Below, one piece after another: positions 53,756 through 62,861 of a stretch of 64,000 nucleotides of DNA. Numbering within the stretch: the stretch's first letter is position 1; each line of letters begins with the position of its first letter. Under the pieces are notes generated by a model that saw only the letters and a list, made by a program, of their open reading frames with translations, searched no databases and was not told the DNA's origin. Source of the DNA: Pseudarthrobacter sp. NBSH8 (GTDB lineage Bacteria; Actinomycetota; Actinomycetes; Actinomycetales; Micrococcaceae); NCBI RefSeq assembly GCF_014217545.1, contig NZ_CP043178.1:3472001-3536000 (forward strand). Reading direction: 5' to 3'. Both the position numbers and the translations under genes were made by a program.

Positions 53756-53818
53756 CAACGCGGGGTCAGATCTGGCCCACTAAACCCCGCGCCATGGGCC
53801 GTATCTGACCCCGCGTTG
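53756..53818. repeat. 63-nt inverted-repeat element, copy 2
   Basis: 24-bp arms (53756-53779 and 53795-53818) with two imperfect positions and a 15-nt loop. It abuts the 3' end of the molybdenum hydroxylase gene. The right arm is identical to that of copy 1. Confidence 0.9.
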
Positions 53819-53821
53819 GTC

Positions 53822-56656
53822 TTAGTGGGAGGGGACTGACCTTTCTTCCTTCAAACCCAGGTAGATCTTGTCCCGTCCGATCGGCAGCTCCGCAAACCGG
53901 ACCCCAGTAGCGTTCCGGATGGCGTTGGCCAGCGCCGGCGCCACCGGATTGAACGGGCTCTCGCTCATGGACTTTGCGCCGAGCGGGCCCATTTGGTCGT
54001 TGGTGGACGCGAAGTAGACCTCGCTGCGCGGCACGTCCGCGAAAGACGGGATGTGGTACTGCCGCAGGATATCCGTGGTGACCCGGCCGGCGTCGTCCAC
54101 CCGGACCTCCTCATACAGTGCAGCGCCCAGCGCCTGCGCGATGCCGCCTTCGATCTGGCCACGGCACTGCCGCGGATTGACCACCACCCCGGCGTCGGCG
54201 GCCTGCACGCTCTGCAGGATCCGCAGCTCGCCCGTGCCGGTATTGACGGCGACGCGGAAGCCGTGGACGTTGAACGCCACTGATCGTGGGGTCCCGTCCC
54301 AGTTCCCCTCGACGGCAAGCTGCACGCCCTGGTGCTGCGCCGCGTCATGGATGTCCGCGAGCGGAACCTGCCGCCCGGCACAGTCCACGCCGCCGTCGTC
54401 GATCGCACATTCGGCCTCCGGAACCCCGGTCAGCGCCGCCGCAACGGTGATGATCCGGGATGCGAGCCCGGTGGCCGCCAGGAGTGTGGCCTTGCCGGCC
54501 ACCACGGTCCCGGCCGAGCCGAATGCGCCGGTGTCGTGCTCCACGAGATCGGTATCAGACTGCCGCACGGCCACCTTGGCTGCCGTGGTGGAGAGCGCCG
54601 TCGCGGCCAGCTGCGCGTGCACGGTGGTGGTGCCGTTGCCGAATTCGGCGGTCCCGACGTCGGCCGCGAACGTGCCGTCGGGGAGCAGGCTCACGCGGGT
54701 GTGGGCGAAGTGGCCGCGGGGCGGGACCGTGTCGATCATGGAAAGCGCGGATCCTTCCCCGATGACCCATTCCGGGCCGAGGTCATCGAGGCCGGCGTCA
54801 CGGTAGCGCTGCTTGCCGCGGTCCAGGGCGTCCCGCACCAGGGAGATGCACTGCTCCAGTCCGTAGCTGCCGTAGTGGACGTCCTCCTCCGGCTCAGGGT
54901 TGGTGGAGAGCATGTCATCGCCCTCGCGCACCATGTTCCGGCGCCGGAATTCCAGCGGATCCATGCCGACGCCAACAGCCAGCTCATCGATGGCCGACTC
55001 GATCGCGAAGATCATCTGGCTCAGCCCGTAGCCGCGGAAGGCCCCCGCCGACACGGTGTTGGTGTAGACGGCATGCGCGTCCACTTTCTTGTTGGCGCAC
55101 TTGTACACGGCCAGCGATTCGCCGCAGCCGTGGAACATCACGCCGGGCGCGTGGTTGCCGTACGCGCCGGTGTTGGTGACCACGTCCAGCTGCAGCGCGG
55201 TGAGGAGCCCGTCCTTGCCGGCGCCTGCCTTGAGCTTGATGCTGAAGGGGTGCCGCGTGGTGGTGGCGGTGAACTGCTCCGTGCGGGTGAACTCCACCTG
55301 CACGGGCCGGCGAAGGGTGAGCGCGGCGAGGGCAACGAGGTCCTCGGTGAGCACTTCCTGCTTGCCGCCGAAGCCGCCGCCCACGCGCCCGGCCACCACG
55401 CGGATGCGGTCCTCCGGCAGGTCGAAGACCCGGCCCAGCGTGCGCCGGACCAGGAACGGGACCTGGCTGGAGGTCCGGACCACGAGGCGGTCTTCGGCGT
55501 CGAGCCAGGCGATGGAGGAATGCGTTTCCAGGGCGACGTGCTGCACGCGCTGGGTCCGGTATGTGTGCTCGTGGATGAAGTCGGCCGCGGCGAACCCGTC
55601 CGCCACGCTGCCCAGCTCCGAATGCAGCTCGGCCACCACGTTCTGCCGCGGACGCGAGATCCTGGCCTTCACGGCGTCCTTGTCCCCGTGCAGGGCCGGA
55701 GCGCCGGGAAGCATGGCGTCCTGCGCGCTAAAGACGGTGTCCAGCAGCTCGTATTCCACGTGAAGGGCCCGGGCCCCGGCCTCGGCGGCACCCACGGATT
55801 CGGCCACAACGGCGGCCACCCGCTGGCCGATGAACCGCACCACGTCATCGAGGACGCGGGTGTCGTCGGGGTCGTCGGTGTAGAGCTCGTGCTGGGCGGT
55901 GGAAAAGTGCTGCGCCGGGGCGTCCTCATGGGTGAAGACCGCCACGACGCCGGGCACCTGGAGTGCGGCCGTCCTGTCGATGGAGACGATCCGCGCGTGC
56001 GCGTGGGGTGAGCGCAGCAGCTTCAGGTGCAGCAGGCCTTCGAGCTCCTCCGCCGGGACGTCGAGGGTGTAGCGGGCCGTACCGGTGACGACGGCGGCGC
56101 CTGCCGGGGCGGGCACATTGTCGCCGATCTGCCCGGTCCGGGATGTTGTGGTTGCGGCCGCGGCGGTGCCATCCGTGGAAGCCGGACGGGCCGCAGGATC
56201 CGCCGCGCCGCCGTCGTGATTGTGCGTGTTGTGGGTCCCGCAGACGGCGTCCGCGATGGAGCGGTAGCCCGTGCAGCGGCAGAGGTTGCCCTTGAGGCTG
56301 CGGGGCAGGTTGGCCTTCTGTTCGGCATCGAAGGTAGCGGCGGTCATCATCATGCCGGCGGTGCAGAAGCCGCATTGGAAGCCCTGTTCGGCCAGGAACT
56401 GTTCCTGCACGGGGTGCAGCGCTCCGCCCTGGGCGAGGCCTTCGATGGTGGTGACGGCCTTGCCCTCGGCGCGGACGGCCGGGTAGATGCAGCTGTGCAC
56501 GGGGGTGCCGTCCACGTGGACGGTGCAGGCACCGCAGTCGCCGCCGTCGCAGCCCTTCTTCACGCCGAAGTTGCCCTGTTCGCGCAGGAAGGTGCGCAGG
56601 CACTGGCCGGGGCGGGGTGTGGCCGGGGTCGCGGTTCCGTTGATTTCGATTGCCAT
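53822..56656 (-). CDS. xanthine dehydrogenase-type molybdenum hydroxylase, fused [2Fe-2S] and Moco subunits
   Basis: A 944-residue enzyme joining two usually separate subunits. Residues 1-140 are the iron-sulfur part: plant-type cluster cysteines in [24 protein letters not shown] and the second cluster in [11 protein letters not shown] and [10 protein letters not shown] low-complexity linker (about 142-180) leads to the molybdopterin domains with [39 protein letters not shown] and the active-site stretch [11 protein letters not shown]. It would hydroxylate hypoxanthine or xanthine. The ATG at 56656 follows AGGAGG, two bases after the FAD-subunit stop; the frame upstream to 57424 overlaps that gene and is not coding. 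Confidence 0.9.
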   Translation of the reverse strand: MAIEINGTATPATPRPGQCLRTFLREQGNFGVKKGCDGGDCGACTVHVDGTPVHSCIYPAVRAEGKAVTTIEGLAQGGALHPVQEQFLAEQGFQCGFCTAGMMMTAATFDAEQKANLPRSLKGNLCRCTGYRSIADAVCGTHNTHNHDGGAADPAARPASTDGTAAAATTTSRTGQIGDNVPAPAGAAVVTGTARYTLDVPAEELEGLLHLKLLRSPHAHARIVSIDRTAALQVPGVVAVFTHEDAPAQHFSTAQHELYTDDPDDTRVLDDVVRFIGQRVAAVVAESVGAAEAGARALHVEYELLDTVFSAQDAMLPGAPALHGDKDAVKARISRPRQNVVAELHSELGSVADGFAAADFIHEHTYRTQRVQHVALETHSSIAWLDAEDRLVVRTSSQVPFLVRRTLGRVFDLPEDRIRVVAGRVGGGFGGKQEVLTEDLVALAALTLRRPVQVEFTRTEQFTATTTRHPFSIKLKAGAGKDGLLTALQLDVVTNTGAYGNHAPGVMFHGCGESLAVYKCANKKVDAHAVYTNTVSAGAFRGYGLSQMIFAIESAIDELAVGVGMDPLEFRRRNMVREGDDMLSTNPEPEEDVHYGSYGLEQCISLVRDALDRGKQRYRDAGLDDLGPEWVIGEGSALSMIDTVPPRGHFAHTRVSLLPDGTFAADVGTAEFGNGTTTVHAQLAATALSTTAAKVAVRQSDTDLVEHDTGAFGSAGTVVAGKATLLAATGLASRIITVAAALTGVPEAECAIDDGGVDCAGRQVPLADIHDAAQHQGVQLAVEGNWDGTPRSVAFNVHGFRVAVNTGTGELRILQSVQAADAGVVVNPRQCRGQIEGGIAQALGAALYEEVRVDDAGRVTTDILRQYHIPSFADVPRSEVYFASTNDQMGPLGAKSMSESPFNPVAPALANAIRNATGVRFAELPIGRDKIYLGLKEERSVPSH

Positions 56657-56658
56657 GC

Positions 56659-57618
56659 TCAGGCCTCCTTCTGCTGTTTCGGGGTTGATGCGGGTGCGGG
56701 TTTTGCGCTTGGTTGCGCACTCGGTTGCGGCGATGTGGCGTGCGGCCGGCCGGACGGTCCGGTCCAGAAATCGCCCGACACGGTGAGCCGTTCTTCCAGC
56801 AGTTCCGCACGGATTTCCTCCGCGAGCCGGAGGGTCATGTCCCGGCGCCATTCGGGCAGGCCGTGGATGTCGTTGTGGTACAGCTCCGCCGGGATGGCCT
56901 TCCCGGCGGCGGCCGCCAGGGCCGCGGGGCCCGCCATCTTGGCTGCGGCGAACCGCAGCTGCACGGGGCGCTTCGTGGCGGCCGTGACGGTGATGGCGAG
57001 GCCGCCGTCGGCGTCGCGCCGTCCGATCAGCAGCACCCCTGAACGGCCGAGGTTGCTGAGCGAGAGCCGCCGGAAAGCCACCGTCGCGGACAGGGCCGAC
57101 GCCGGGATGTGGATGCTGCGCAGGAGTTCCCCGGGTGCCAGGCTGTTTTGCCCGTCCCCGGTGATGAATGTGGCCACCGGGACCGTGCGGCTGGTGCCGC
57201 CGGGGCCGAGGATGGTGGCGGTGGCGTCCAGCCCGGCGCAGAGCGAGATCATGGGTCCCGCCGGCAGCGAGGTGCACAGGTTGCCGCCCACGGTGGACAT
57301 GTTCCAGATCTTGAAGGATGCCACGAAGGAGTCGCAGCACGGCCGGAACAAGTCCAGGCCAGGCCAATTCCTGCCGGCAACGGACTCCGAAGCCGGCAGG
57401 GCGTAGAGCTCCGCGACGGTACACGTCGCGGCCAGTTCAATCCCGGCGTCGCTCACGGTCACCGCCGGCCAGCCCGCTTCACCCAGATCCAGGAGCCGTT
57501 TCAGGACAGTACTGCCGTACGAGAAGAGCACCGTGCCGCCGGCGAGCCAGGCATCGCCGTCGCGCCAGTCGGTGGGGTCCGTCGTTGGGACGACTTCCTC
57601 GATGGTGTTCATGTCCAT
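56659..57618 (-). CDS. FAD-binding subunit of the molybdenum hydroxylase
   Basis: A 319-residue CoxM/XdhB-type FAD subunit. The flavin-binding segments are DAWLAGGTVLFSYG at the N-terminus and FKIWNMSTVGGNLCTSLPAGPM, a T-V/I-G-G-N-L motif with the typical spacing. It passes electrons from the molybdenum and iron-sulfur centres to NAD or another acceptor. Its start overlaps the XdhC gene end by 10 bases and it ends 2 bases before the fused subunit, so all three are one operon. The C-terminus is Ala/Pro/Gln-rich. Confidence 0.9.
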   Translation of the reverse strand: MDMNTIEEVVPTTDPTDWRDGDAWLAGGTVLFSYGSTVLKRLLDLGEAGWPAVTVSDAGIELAATCTVAELYALPASESVAGRNWPGLDLFRPCCDSFVASFKIWNMSTVGGNLCTSLPAGPMISLCAGLDATATILGPGGTSRTVPVATFITGDGQNSLAPGELLRSIHIPASALSATVAFRRLSLSNLGRSGVLLIGRRDADGGLAITVTAATKRPVQLRFAAAKMAGPAALAAAAGKAIPAELYHNDIHGLPEWRRDMTLRLAEEIRAELLEERLTVSGDFWTGPSGRPHATSPQPSAQPSAKPAPASTPKQQKEA

Positions 57619-58865
57619 GGGTCCTCCTGGCGGGGTTCGTGCGTGCGGGGTTCGTGCGTGCGGGGCTCGTCGGTAAAGCTGGGTTCTGAGTGGTGAAGGG
57701 GGCCGCTGCCATCCTTGAGCGAAGCTGCCGTGGGCGTTTCCTTTGATGCCGCCACACGGGACGCGAGGATCTCGGCGGTGATGGAAACAGCCACCTCGGC
57801 CGGGGTGACTGCGCCCAGATCCAGGCCGATGGGTGAATGGAGCCGCTCCAGCGCTTCAGCTGGCGTCCCGTCCGCCAGCAGCGCGTCGATGCGCTGGCGG
57901 TGGCTGCGCCGCGACCCCATGGCGCCCACATAGGCGAGGCCCAGGCCGAGCGCGGTTTCCAGCAGCGGGATGTCGAACTTGGGGTCGTGGGTCAGCACGC
58001 ACACCACGCTCCGGCCGTCCAGGCGTCCTGCGGCTGCTTCGGCGGCAAGGTAGCGGTGCGGCCAGTCCGTGACCACCTGGTCGGCGGCGAGGAAACGGCC
58101 CTGGCTGGAAAAAGCCGGACGGGCGTCGCACAAGGTGACGTCATAGCCCAGCAGTTTCCCGGCCGGCACCAGTGCGGCGCCGAAGTCGTTGGCGCCGAAG
58201 ATCAGCATCCTGGCTGGCGGCAGCCGGCTTTCCACAAACAGGGTGATGGGCTCCGGCACAGGCACCGTGGTCCCGCAGCCTTCGGCCGGGGCCAGCCGGA
58301 CCAGGCCGGCCCGGCCGCCGCGCAGCAGGGGTTCGAGCTGCACGGCTGCCGCCCGGATCACGGAGGCATCGCCGCCCAGCAGGGCTGCCAGTGCGGCCGA
58401 TCCCGATGCCGTGAAGCGAACGGGATCGGCCACCAGCACGGGTCCTCCCCCGGCCCCGCCGCCGGCGTCCAGCCGGCGGATGATGGCGAGGGAGGACGGC
58501 GCGTCTGCGTGGGCAAAGCCGCGCAGGGCGGCCAGGTCCAGGCCGGCGGTTCCGGTCGGCTGGATGTGGACTTCCAGCTGCCCACCGCAGGTCAGCCCGA
58601 CGGCGAATGCGTCCTCGGCGCTGTAGCCGAACGACTCCAGGCGGCTGCCGCCGTCGCGCATTGCCGCAAGCGCAGCCTCCACCACGGCGCCCTCCACGCA
58701 TCCGCCGGACAGGCTGCCAAGGACGTCCCCGTGTTCGGAGACCACCATTGAGGTGCCGAGCGGCCGGGGCACGGAACCGCCGGCGGCCACGATGGTGGCG
58801 ACGGCGCAACGCTGGCCGGAGACCGCGGGCTGCCACCTTCCCAGTGAGGGGATCAGATCCAGCAT
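57609..58865 (-). CDS. xdhC: XdhC family molybdenum hydroxylase maturation protein
   Basis: A 418-residue XdhC/CoxI protein: the N-terminal domain includes GSVPRPLGTSMVVSEHGDVLGSLSGGCVEGAVVEAALAA (with the conserved Cys of SGGCVEG), and the C-terminal Rossmann domain includes LIFGANDFGAALVPAGKLLGYDV and VCVLTHDPKFD and AYVGAMGSRRSHRQRI. It holds and sulfurates the cofactor before insertion. It is the first gene of the hydroxylase operon. The last ~25 residues (THEPRTHEPRQE) come from a 15-bp tandem repeat and overlap the FAD gene. Confidence 0.92.
   Translation of the reverse strand: MLDLIPSLGRWQPAVSGQRCAVATIVAAGGSVPRPLGTSMVVSEHGDVLGSLSGGCVEGAVVEAALAAMRDGGSRLESFGYSAEDAFAVGLTCGGQLEVHIQPTGTAGLDLAALRGFAHADAPSSLAIIRRLDAGGGAGGGPVLVADPVRFTASGSAALAALLGGDASVIRAAAVQLEPLLRGGRAGLVRLAPAEGCGTTVPVPEPITLFVESRLPPARMLIFGANDFGAALVPAGKLLGYDVTLCDARPAFSSQGRFLAADQVVTDWPHRYLAAEAAAGRLDGRSVVCVLTHDPKFDIPLLETALGLGLAYVGAMGSRRSHRQRIDALLADGTPAEALERLHSPIGLDLGAVTPAEVAVSITAEILASRVAASKETPTAASLKDGSGPLHHSEPSFTDEPRTHEPRTHEPRQEDPWT
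57631..57670. repeat. 15-bp tandem repeat at the xdhC 3' end
   Basis: CGGGGTTCGTGCGTG occurs twice in tandem (57631-57645, 57646-57660) followed by a partial CGGGGCTCGT. It encodes the THEPR repeat at the XdhC C-terminus and preserves frame, so copy number can vary without disrupting the gene. Confidence 0.7.
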
Positions 58866-58889
58866 GGCAACACGTCCTTTACCACTGGG

Positions 58890-58916
58890 GTTCCGGACGG
58901 AAAGTGTGTCCGGAAC
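58890..58916. promoter_or_regulatory. inverted repeat between NCS2 and xdhC genes
   Basis: GTTCCGGAC-N9-GTCCGGAAC, 9-bp perfect arms, 25 bases upstream of the xdhC start. It could be an operator for the hydroxylase operon or a weak terminator of the NCS2 gene. Confidence 0.45.
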
Positions 58917-59005
58917 AGAGCGCGGTCTTGCCTCATAGTCTCATTCCTTGCCGGTGTAGAGGGAGGGTCACGGTGGTTGGTTTGAGAGGACGGGGCGGGG
59001 CCGGT

Positions 59006-60541
59006 TTACGCGCCCAGCAGGACGTTGATGGGCCCGCGGGCGAAGTAGATCAGGAAGCCCACGCTCACCACCCACATGAGCGGATGGACTTTCCTTGCCC
59101 TCCCGGATGCCGCGCTGATGACCGCGAAGGAGATGAAGCCGACGCCGATGCCGTTGGCGATCGAGTAGGTCAGCGGCATGGTGACGATGGTCAGGAAGGC
59201 CGGCAGTGCGATCGCGAACTTGCTGAACTTGATCTCGCGGATCTGCGCCATCATCATGGCGCCCACCACCACAAGGGCGGCGGCTGCCACCTCGAGCGGA
59301 ACCACAGAGGTGAGCGGTGTGAAGAACATCGATCCGAGGAACAACAGGCCCGTGACCACTGAGGCCAGGCCGGTGCGGGCGCCTTCGCCAATCCCGGCCG
59401 CGGAATCGATGTAGACGGTGTTGGAGGAACCGGACGTTCCGCCGCCCACCACTGCGCCCATGCCTTCGACGATGAAGGCGGACTTGAGCCGGGGAAACGT
59501 GCCGTCCTTGTGCGCCACGCCGGCGCTCTTGGCAAGCCCGGTCATGGTGCCCATGGCGTCGAAGAAGTTGGTGAACACCAGGGTGAAGACCAGCATGGTG
59601 GCCGCCAGGCCGCCGATCCTTGAGAACGAGCCGAAGAGATCGAACTGGCCCACCAGGCTGAAGTCCGGGGCGGACACGAGGTGGCCGGACAGCACCGGTG
59701 TGTTGAGGTGCCAGCCACCGGGGTTGTCTGCGCTGCCGGGACCGATATGCATGGTGGCCTCGACGACGGCGGCGAGAGCAGTTGTGGCGACGATTCCGAT
59801 CAGGAGGCCGCCTTGGATCTTGCGGGCAACGAGGATGCCCATGACCAGCAGCCCGACGATGAACACGAGGGTGGGGATGGAGGTGATGGAGCCGTCGTTG
59901 CCGAGCTGGACCGGCGGGCCGCCCTTGGTGGGGCGGACGAACCCGGAATCCACAAAGCCGATGAAGGCGATGAACAGGCCGATGCCCACGGTGATGGCGG
60001 CCTTGAGTTCCTTGGGGACTGCCTTGAAGATCGCCGTCCGGGCACCCGTGGCGCCGAAGAGGACAATGAGGACGCCGTTGATGACCACCAGGCCCATGGC
60101 TTCTGGCCAGGTGACTTCCTGAATGACCGCGACGGCGAGGAAGGAGTTGATGCCCAGGCCGGCCGCGAGCCCGAAGGGCAGGTTTGCGACGAGGCCGAAC
60201 ACGATGGTCATCACGCCGGCGGTGAGGCCGGTAACGGCTCCCACCTGCGCTGCTGAGAGCCAGCCGCCGGCGACGTCGGTGGGGGCGTTCTCGGCCGAGA
60301 AGCCGCCCAGGATCAGGGGGTTGAGGATCACGATGTAGGCCATCGTGAAGAACGTGACGATGCCGCCGCGGAATTCGCGGGCCAGCGTGGAGCCACGCTT
60401 GGTGATCTGGAAGAAGCTGTCCAGGAAGGATTTTGACGCCGGGGGGCGGGGTGCCGCTGTGTGCCCTGCGCCTGCGGGCGCAGCCTGCTCTTCAGCTGCC
60501 GATCGCATTTCTGCGGGGTCCAGGATTGTCATGTCAGCCAC
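59006..60541 (-). CDS. NCS2/AzgA family purine permease
   Basis: A 511-residue carrier with about twelve helices. Typical features are REFRGGIVTFFTMAYIVILNPLILGG at helix 1, GLVANLPFGLAAGLGINSFLAVAVIQ and the substrate region FIVEGMGAVVGGGTSGSSNTVYIDSAAGIGEGARTGLASVV of AzgA-type proteins. It imports adenine, guanine or hypoxanthine with protons. It follows the guanine deaminase gene by 5 bases on the same strand and probably supplies it with guanine. Confidence 0.92.
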   Translation of the reverse strand: MADMTILDPAEMRSAAEEQAAPAGAGHTAAPRPPASKSFLDSFFQITKRGSTLAREFRGGIVTFFTMAYIVILNPLILGGFSAENAPTDVAGGWLSAAQVGAVTGLTAGVMTIVFGLVANLPFGLAAGLGINSFLAVAVIQEVTWPEAMGLVVINGVLIVLFGATGARTAIFKAVPKELKAAITVGIGLFIAFIGFVDSGFVRPTKGGPPVQLGNDGSITSIPTLVFIVGLLVMGILVARKIQGGLLIGIVATTALAAVVEATMHIGPGSADNPGGWHLNTPVLSGHLVSAPDFSLVGQFDLFGSFSRIGGLAATMLVFTLVFTNFFDAMGTMTGLAKSAGVAHKDGTFPRLKSAFIVEGMGAVVGGGTSGSSNTVYIDSAAGIGEGARTGLASVVTGLLFLGSMFFTPLTSVVPLEVAAAALVVVGAMMMAQIREIKFSKFAIALPAFLTIVTMPLTYSIANGIGVGFISFAVISAASGRARKVHPLMWVVSVGFLIYFARGPINVLLGA

Positions 60542-60546
60542 CGGCC

Positions 60547-61041
60547 CTAGTAGTCAATCCTGGAATCGAGCGTGTTCCAGGTGTTGAACGGTTCCAGGAT
60601 GGCCGGGGCCTGGGGGTGACCCAGTTCCAGCTTGGCGACCGGCATCAGTGCGTCCCGGTCCTCGTTCTCGAAGTACTCGTAGAAGACGGCGTCGTCAAAG
60701 CCCACTGAGGCGGCGTCGTGCCGGTCTGCGGCGAAGACCACGTTGCCGATCCGGGCCCACAGGGCTGAAGCCAGGCACATGGGGCAGGGTTCGCAGCTGG
60801 TGTAGAGGGTGGCTCCGCTGAGATCGAACGTGCCGAGTTCGCGGCAGGCATTGCGGATGGCGGTGACCTCGGCGTGGGCTGTGGGGTCGTTCGTGGCGGT
60901 GACCCGGTTGACGCCTTCGAAGGCGCGGCCATCCGCGGTGACAATGACGGCGCCGAACGGGCCGCCGCTGTTCAGGACGTTGGCTGTTGCCAGTTTTATG
61001 GAGATGGCCAGGAAATGTTCGGCCGTGACGGTGGTACTCAT
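60547..61041 (-). CDS. guaD: guanine deaminase (CDA/TadA-like)
   Basis: A 164-residue zinc deaminase of the Bacillus GuaD type. Zinc site and catalytic Glu are in PTAHAEVTAIRNACRELG and the cysteine pair in YTSCEPCPMCLASALWARI; FAADRHDAASVGFDDAVFYEYF is the family C-terminal substrate loop with domain-swap features. It converts guanine to xanthine. It leads a two-gene operon with the NCS2 permease and is divergent from the 8-oxoguanine deaminase gene. Confidence 0.9.
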   Translation of the reverse strand: MSTTVTAEHFLAISIKLATANVLNSGGPFGAVIVTADGRAFEGVNRVTATNDPTAHAEVTAIRNACRELGTFDLSGATLYTSCEPCPMCLASALWARIGNVVFAADRHDAASVGFDDAVFYEYFENEDRDALMPVAKLELGHPQAPAILEPFNTWNTLDSRIDY

Positions 61042-61235
61042 TTTGCGACTTCCTTAGTGGCAAGGAAGCCCAGTAACCCTGAGACGGGGGACGCGCCAGT
61101 GAGATGGCTACCAGGCTTCAGCATGTGCTTTTGAAGGTTCGCCTGGTAGATAGCTTCCCGGGGTCCGGGTGCCCGCCTTTGGCAAGATCGAGACTAGCAC
61201 CGGATGTGTGAGTGACGCCATAGTTCTGGAAACTT

Positions 61236-61254
61236 AATTTCGTGATGTGAAATT
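61236..61254. promoter_or_regulatory. purine-operator-like palindrome in the guaD/8-oxoguanine deaminase region
   Basis: AATTTC-N7-GAAATT is a perfect 6-bp-arm palindrome. Its inner 15 bases TTTCGTGATGTGAAA match the uraD site at 11 of 15 positions, with the same 4-7-4 spacing. Confidence 0.5.
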
Positions 61255-61260
61255 GCGTAG

Positions 61261-61323
61261 CAACGCAGGGTCACATATGGCCCATCCGGAGGCGCGGAAT
61301 GGGCCGTATGTGACCCCGCGTTG
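61261..61323. repeat. 63-nt inverted-repeat element, copy 3
   Basis: 24-bp arms (61261-61284 and 61300-61323), two imperfect positions, 15-nt loop. Both arms carry a compensatory change relative to copy 1 (TCAGATA/TATCTGA to TCACATA/TATGTGA). It lies in a divergent promoter region, so it is not simply a gene-end terminator. Confidence 0.9.
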
Positions 61324-61429
61324 CATTGACTTCCGTCGCGGCAGCACCCTAGGCTGGCGCCACCTGGATCAGCAGACAGGGCCTAACTGAGCTGGAACGC
61401 ACTCACGCCGACCAGACAAGGAGCCATCC

Positions 61430-62800
61430 ATGGCCCACCCGCACTCCCCGTCCCCGCCCAGGCTCTGGATCAGGAACCCGCTCGCCGTTTTCACCGCCAA
61501 CGGGCTCGACGCCGGCGGCGGCATTGTGGTCAGCGGCGGTGTCATCACCGAGCTTGTTCCGGCCGGCGGGCAGCCGTCCGCACCCTGCGATGAGACCTTC
61601 GACGCCGGCAGCCACGTGCTGCTGCCCGGCCTGATCAACACGCACCACCACTTCTACCAGACACTCACCCGCGCCTGGGGTCCGGTGGCCAACGCCCCGC
61701 TGTTCCCCTGGCTGCAGAACCTCTATCCGGTCTGGGCGCGGCTGACTCCTCGAAGCCTGGAACTCGCGGGGAAAGTGGCCCTGGCCGAGCTGCTGCTCTC
61801 CGGCTGCACCACGTCCGCCGACCACCACTACCTGTTCCCCGCGGGACTGGAGAACGCGATCGACGTGGAGGTCGGCGTCGTACGCGAACTGGGCATGCGG
61901 GCCACCCTCACGCGCGGCTCCATGTCGTTGGGAACGGACGACGGCGGCCTGCCGCCGCAGTCAACGGTGCAGCGGCCGGAGATCATCCTGGCGGACAGCG
62001 AACGCCTCATCTCGCAGTACCACGAGCGCGGCGACGGCGCCGTCATCCAGATTGCCCTGGCCCCGTGCTCGCCGTTCTCGGTGACCAAGGAGATCATGGC
62101 GGAGAGTGCAGCCATGGCCGAACGGCTGGACGTCCGGCTGCACACGCACCTCGCCGAAACCATTGACGAGGAAGACTTCTGCCACTCGATGTTTGGCTTG
62201 CGGACTGTGGACTACCTGGAAAGCGTCGGCTGGCTGGGCAACCGCACGTGGCTGGGCCATGGCATCCACTTCAACGACGACGAGATCGCCCGGCTGGGAG
62301 CCGCCGGCACCGCCGTCGCGCACTGCCCGACGTCGAACATGCGGCTCGCGTCGGGCACCGCCCGCGTGCTGGAACTTGAGGCGGCCGGGGTTCCGGTGGG
62401 GCTGGGTGTGGACGGATCGGCGTCGAACGATACCTCCAACATGATGCTCGAGGCCCGGCAGGCGCTGTACTTGCAACGGCTGCGCTACGGGGCATCCGTT
62501 CCCGTGGAGCGGGCCCTTGGCTGGGCGACGCGGGGCTCGGCTGCGGTCCTGGGGCGCTCCGATATCGGTCAACTGGCACCGGGGATGCAGGCCGACCTGG
62601 CGCTCTTCCGCCTCGACGACCTGCGGTTCTCCGGCAGCCACGATCCTGTTGCGGCGCTGTTGCTGTGCGGCGCGGACCGCGCGGACCGCGTCATGGTAGG
62701 CGGGAAATGGCGCGTGGTGGACGGACAGATTCCGGGGCTGGACGTCGCGGGGCTCATTGCGGAGCACTCGGCCGCAGCGAGGAAGCTTGTGGCGGGGTAA
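61430..62800 (+). CDS. 8-oxoguanine deaminase (amidohydrolase superfamily)
   Basis: A 456-residue zinc amidohydrolase of the AtzB/TrzN-like cytosine deaminase group. Metal ligands are in LLPGLINTHHHFYQTLTRAW (HxH), LHTHLAETIDEE (His), TWLGHGIHF (His) and VGLGVDGSASNDTSNMM (Asp). The NTHHHFYQ plus FPWLQNLYPVWARL pattern is that of 8-oxoguanine deaminase, which yields urate. Proteins of this sequence are sometimes labelled hydroxyatrazine ethylaminohydrolase, but the purine neighbours favour 8-oxoguanine. An AAGGAG site precedes the ATG. Confidence 0.88.
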   Translation: MAHPHSPSPPRLWIRNPLAVFTANGLDAGGGIVVSGGVITELVPAGGQPSAPCDETFDAGSHVLLPGLINTHHHFYQTLTRAWGPVANAPLFPWLQNLYPVWARLTPRSLELAGKVALAELLLSGCTTSADHHYLFPAGLENAIDVEVGVVRELGMRATLTRGSMSLGTDDGGLPPQSTVQRPEIILADSERLISQYHERGDGAVIQIALAPCSPFSVTKEIMAESAAMAERLDVRLHTHLAETIDEEDFCHSMFGLRTVDYLESVGWLGNRTWLGHGIHFNDDEIARLGAAGTAVAHCPTSNMRLASGTARVLELEAAGVPVGLGVDGSASNDTSNMMLEARQALYLQRLRYGASVPVERALGWATRGSAAVLGRSDIGQLAPGMQADLALFRLDDLRFSGSHDPVAALLLCGADRADRVMVGGKWRVVDGQIPGLDVAGLIAEHSAAARKLVAG

Positions 62801-62861
62801 CTCATTGCTGACCGCCGCACCAACTCTGGCCGCAACATCCGATCGTTGCTAGCGTGGCGGC

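Larger units (their letters stand above)
61042..61429. other. 388-bp divergent intergenic region of the purine genes
   Basis: It separates the guanine deaminase gene (minus) from the 8-oxoguanine deaminase gene (plus). It contains the palindrome at 61236-61254 and the third 63-nt inverted-repeat element at 61261-61323. A GGTTCGCCTGGTAGATAGC-like stretch near 61140 is unexplained. No gene is visible. Confidence 0.5.

Noticed and set aside
56657..57424. N-terminal extension of the molybdenum hydroxylase to a 1200-residue protein
   Set aside because: The upstream stretch is an out-of-frame shadow of the FAD-subunit gene, and the ATG at 56656 has AGGAGG and a normal ferredoxin-domain start.
57631..57670. 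CRISPR-like direct repeats
   Set aside because: Units are 15 bp, contiguous without spacers, and in frame within xdhC.
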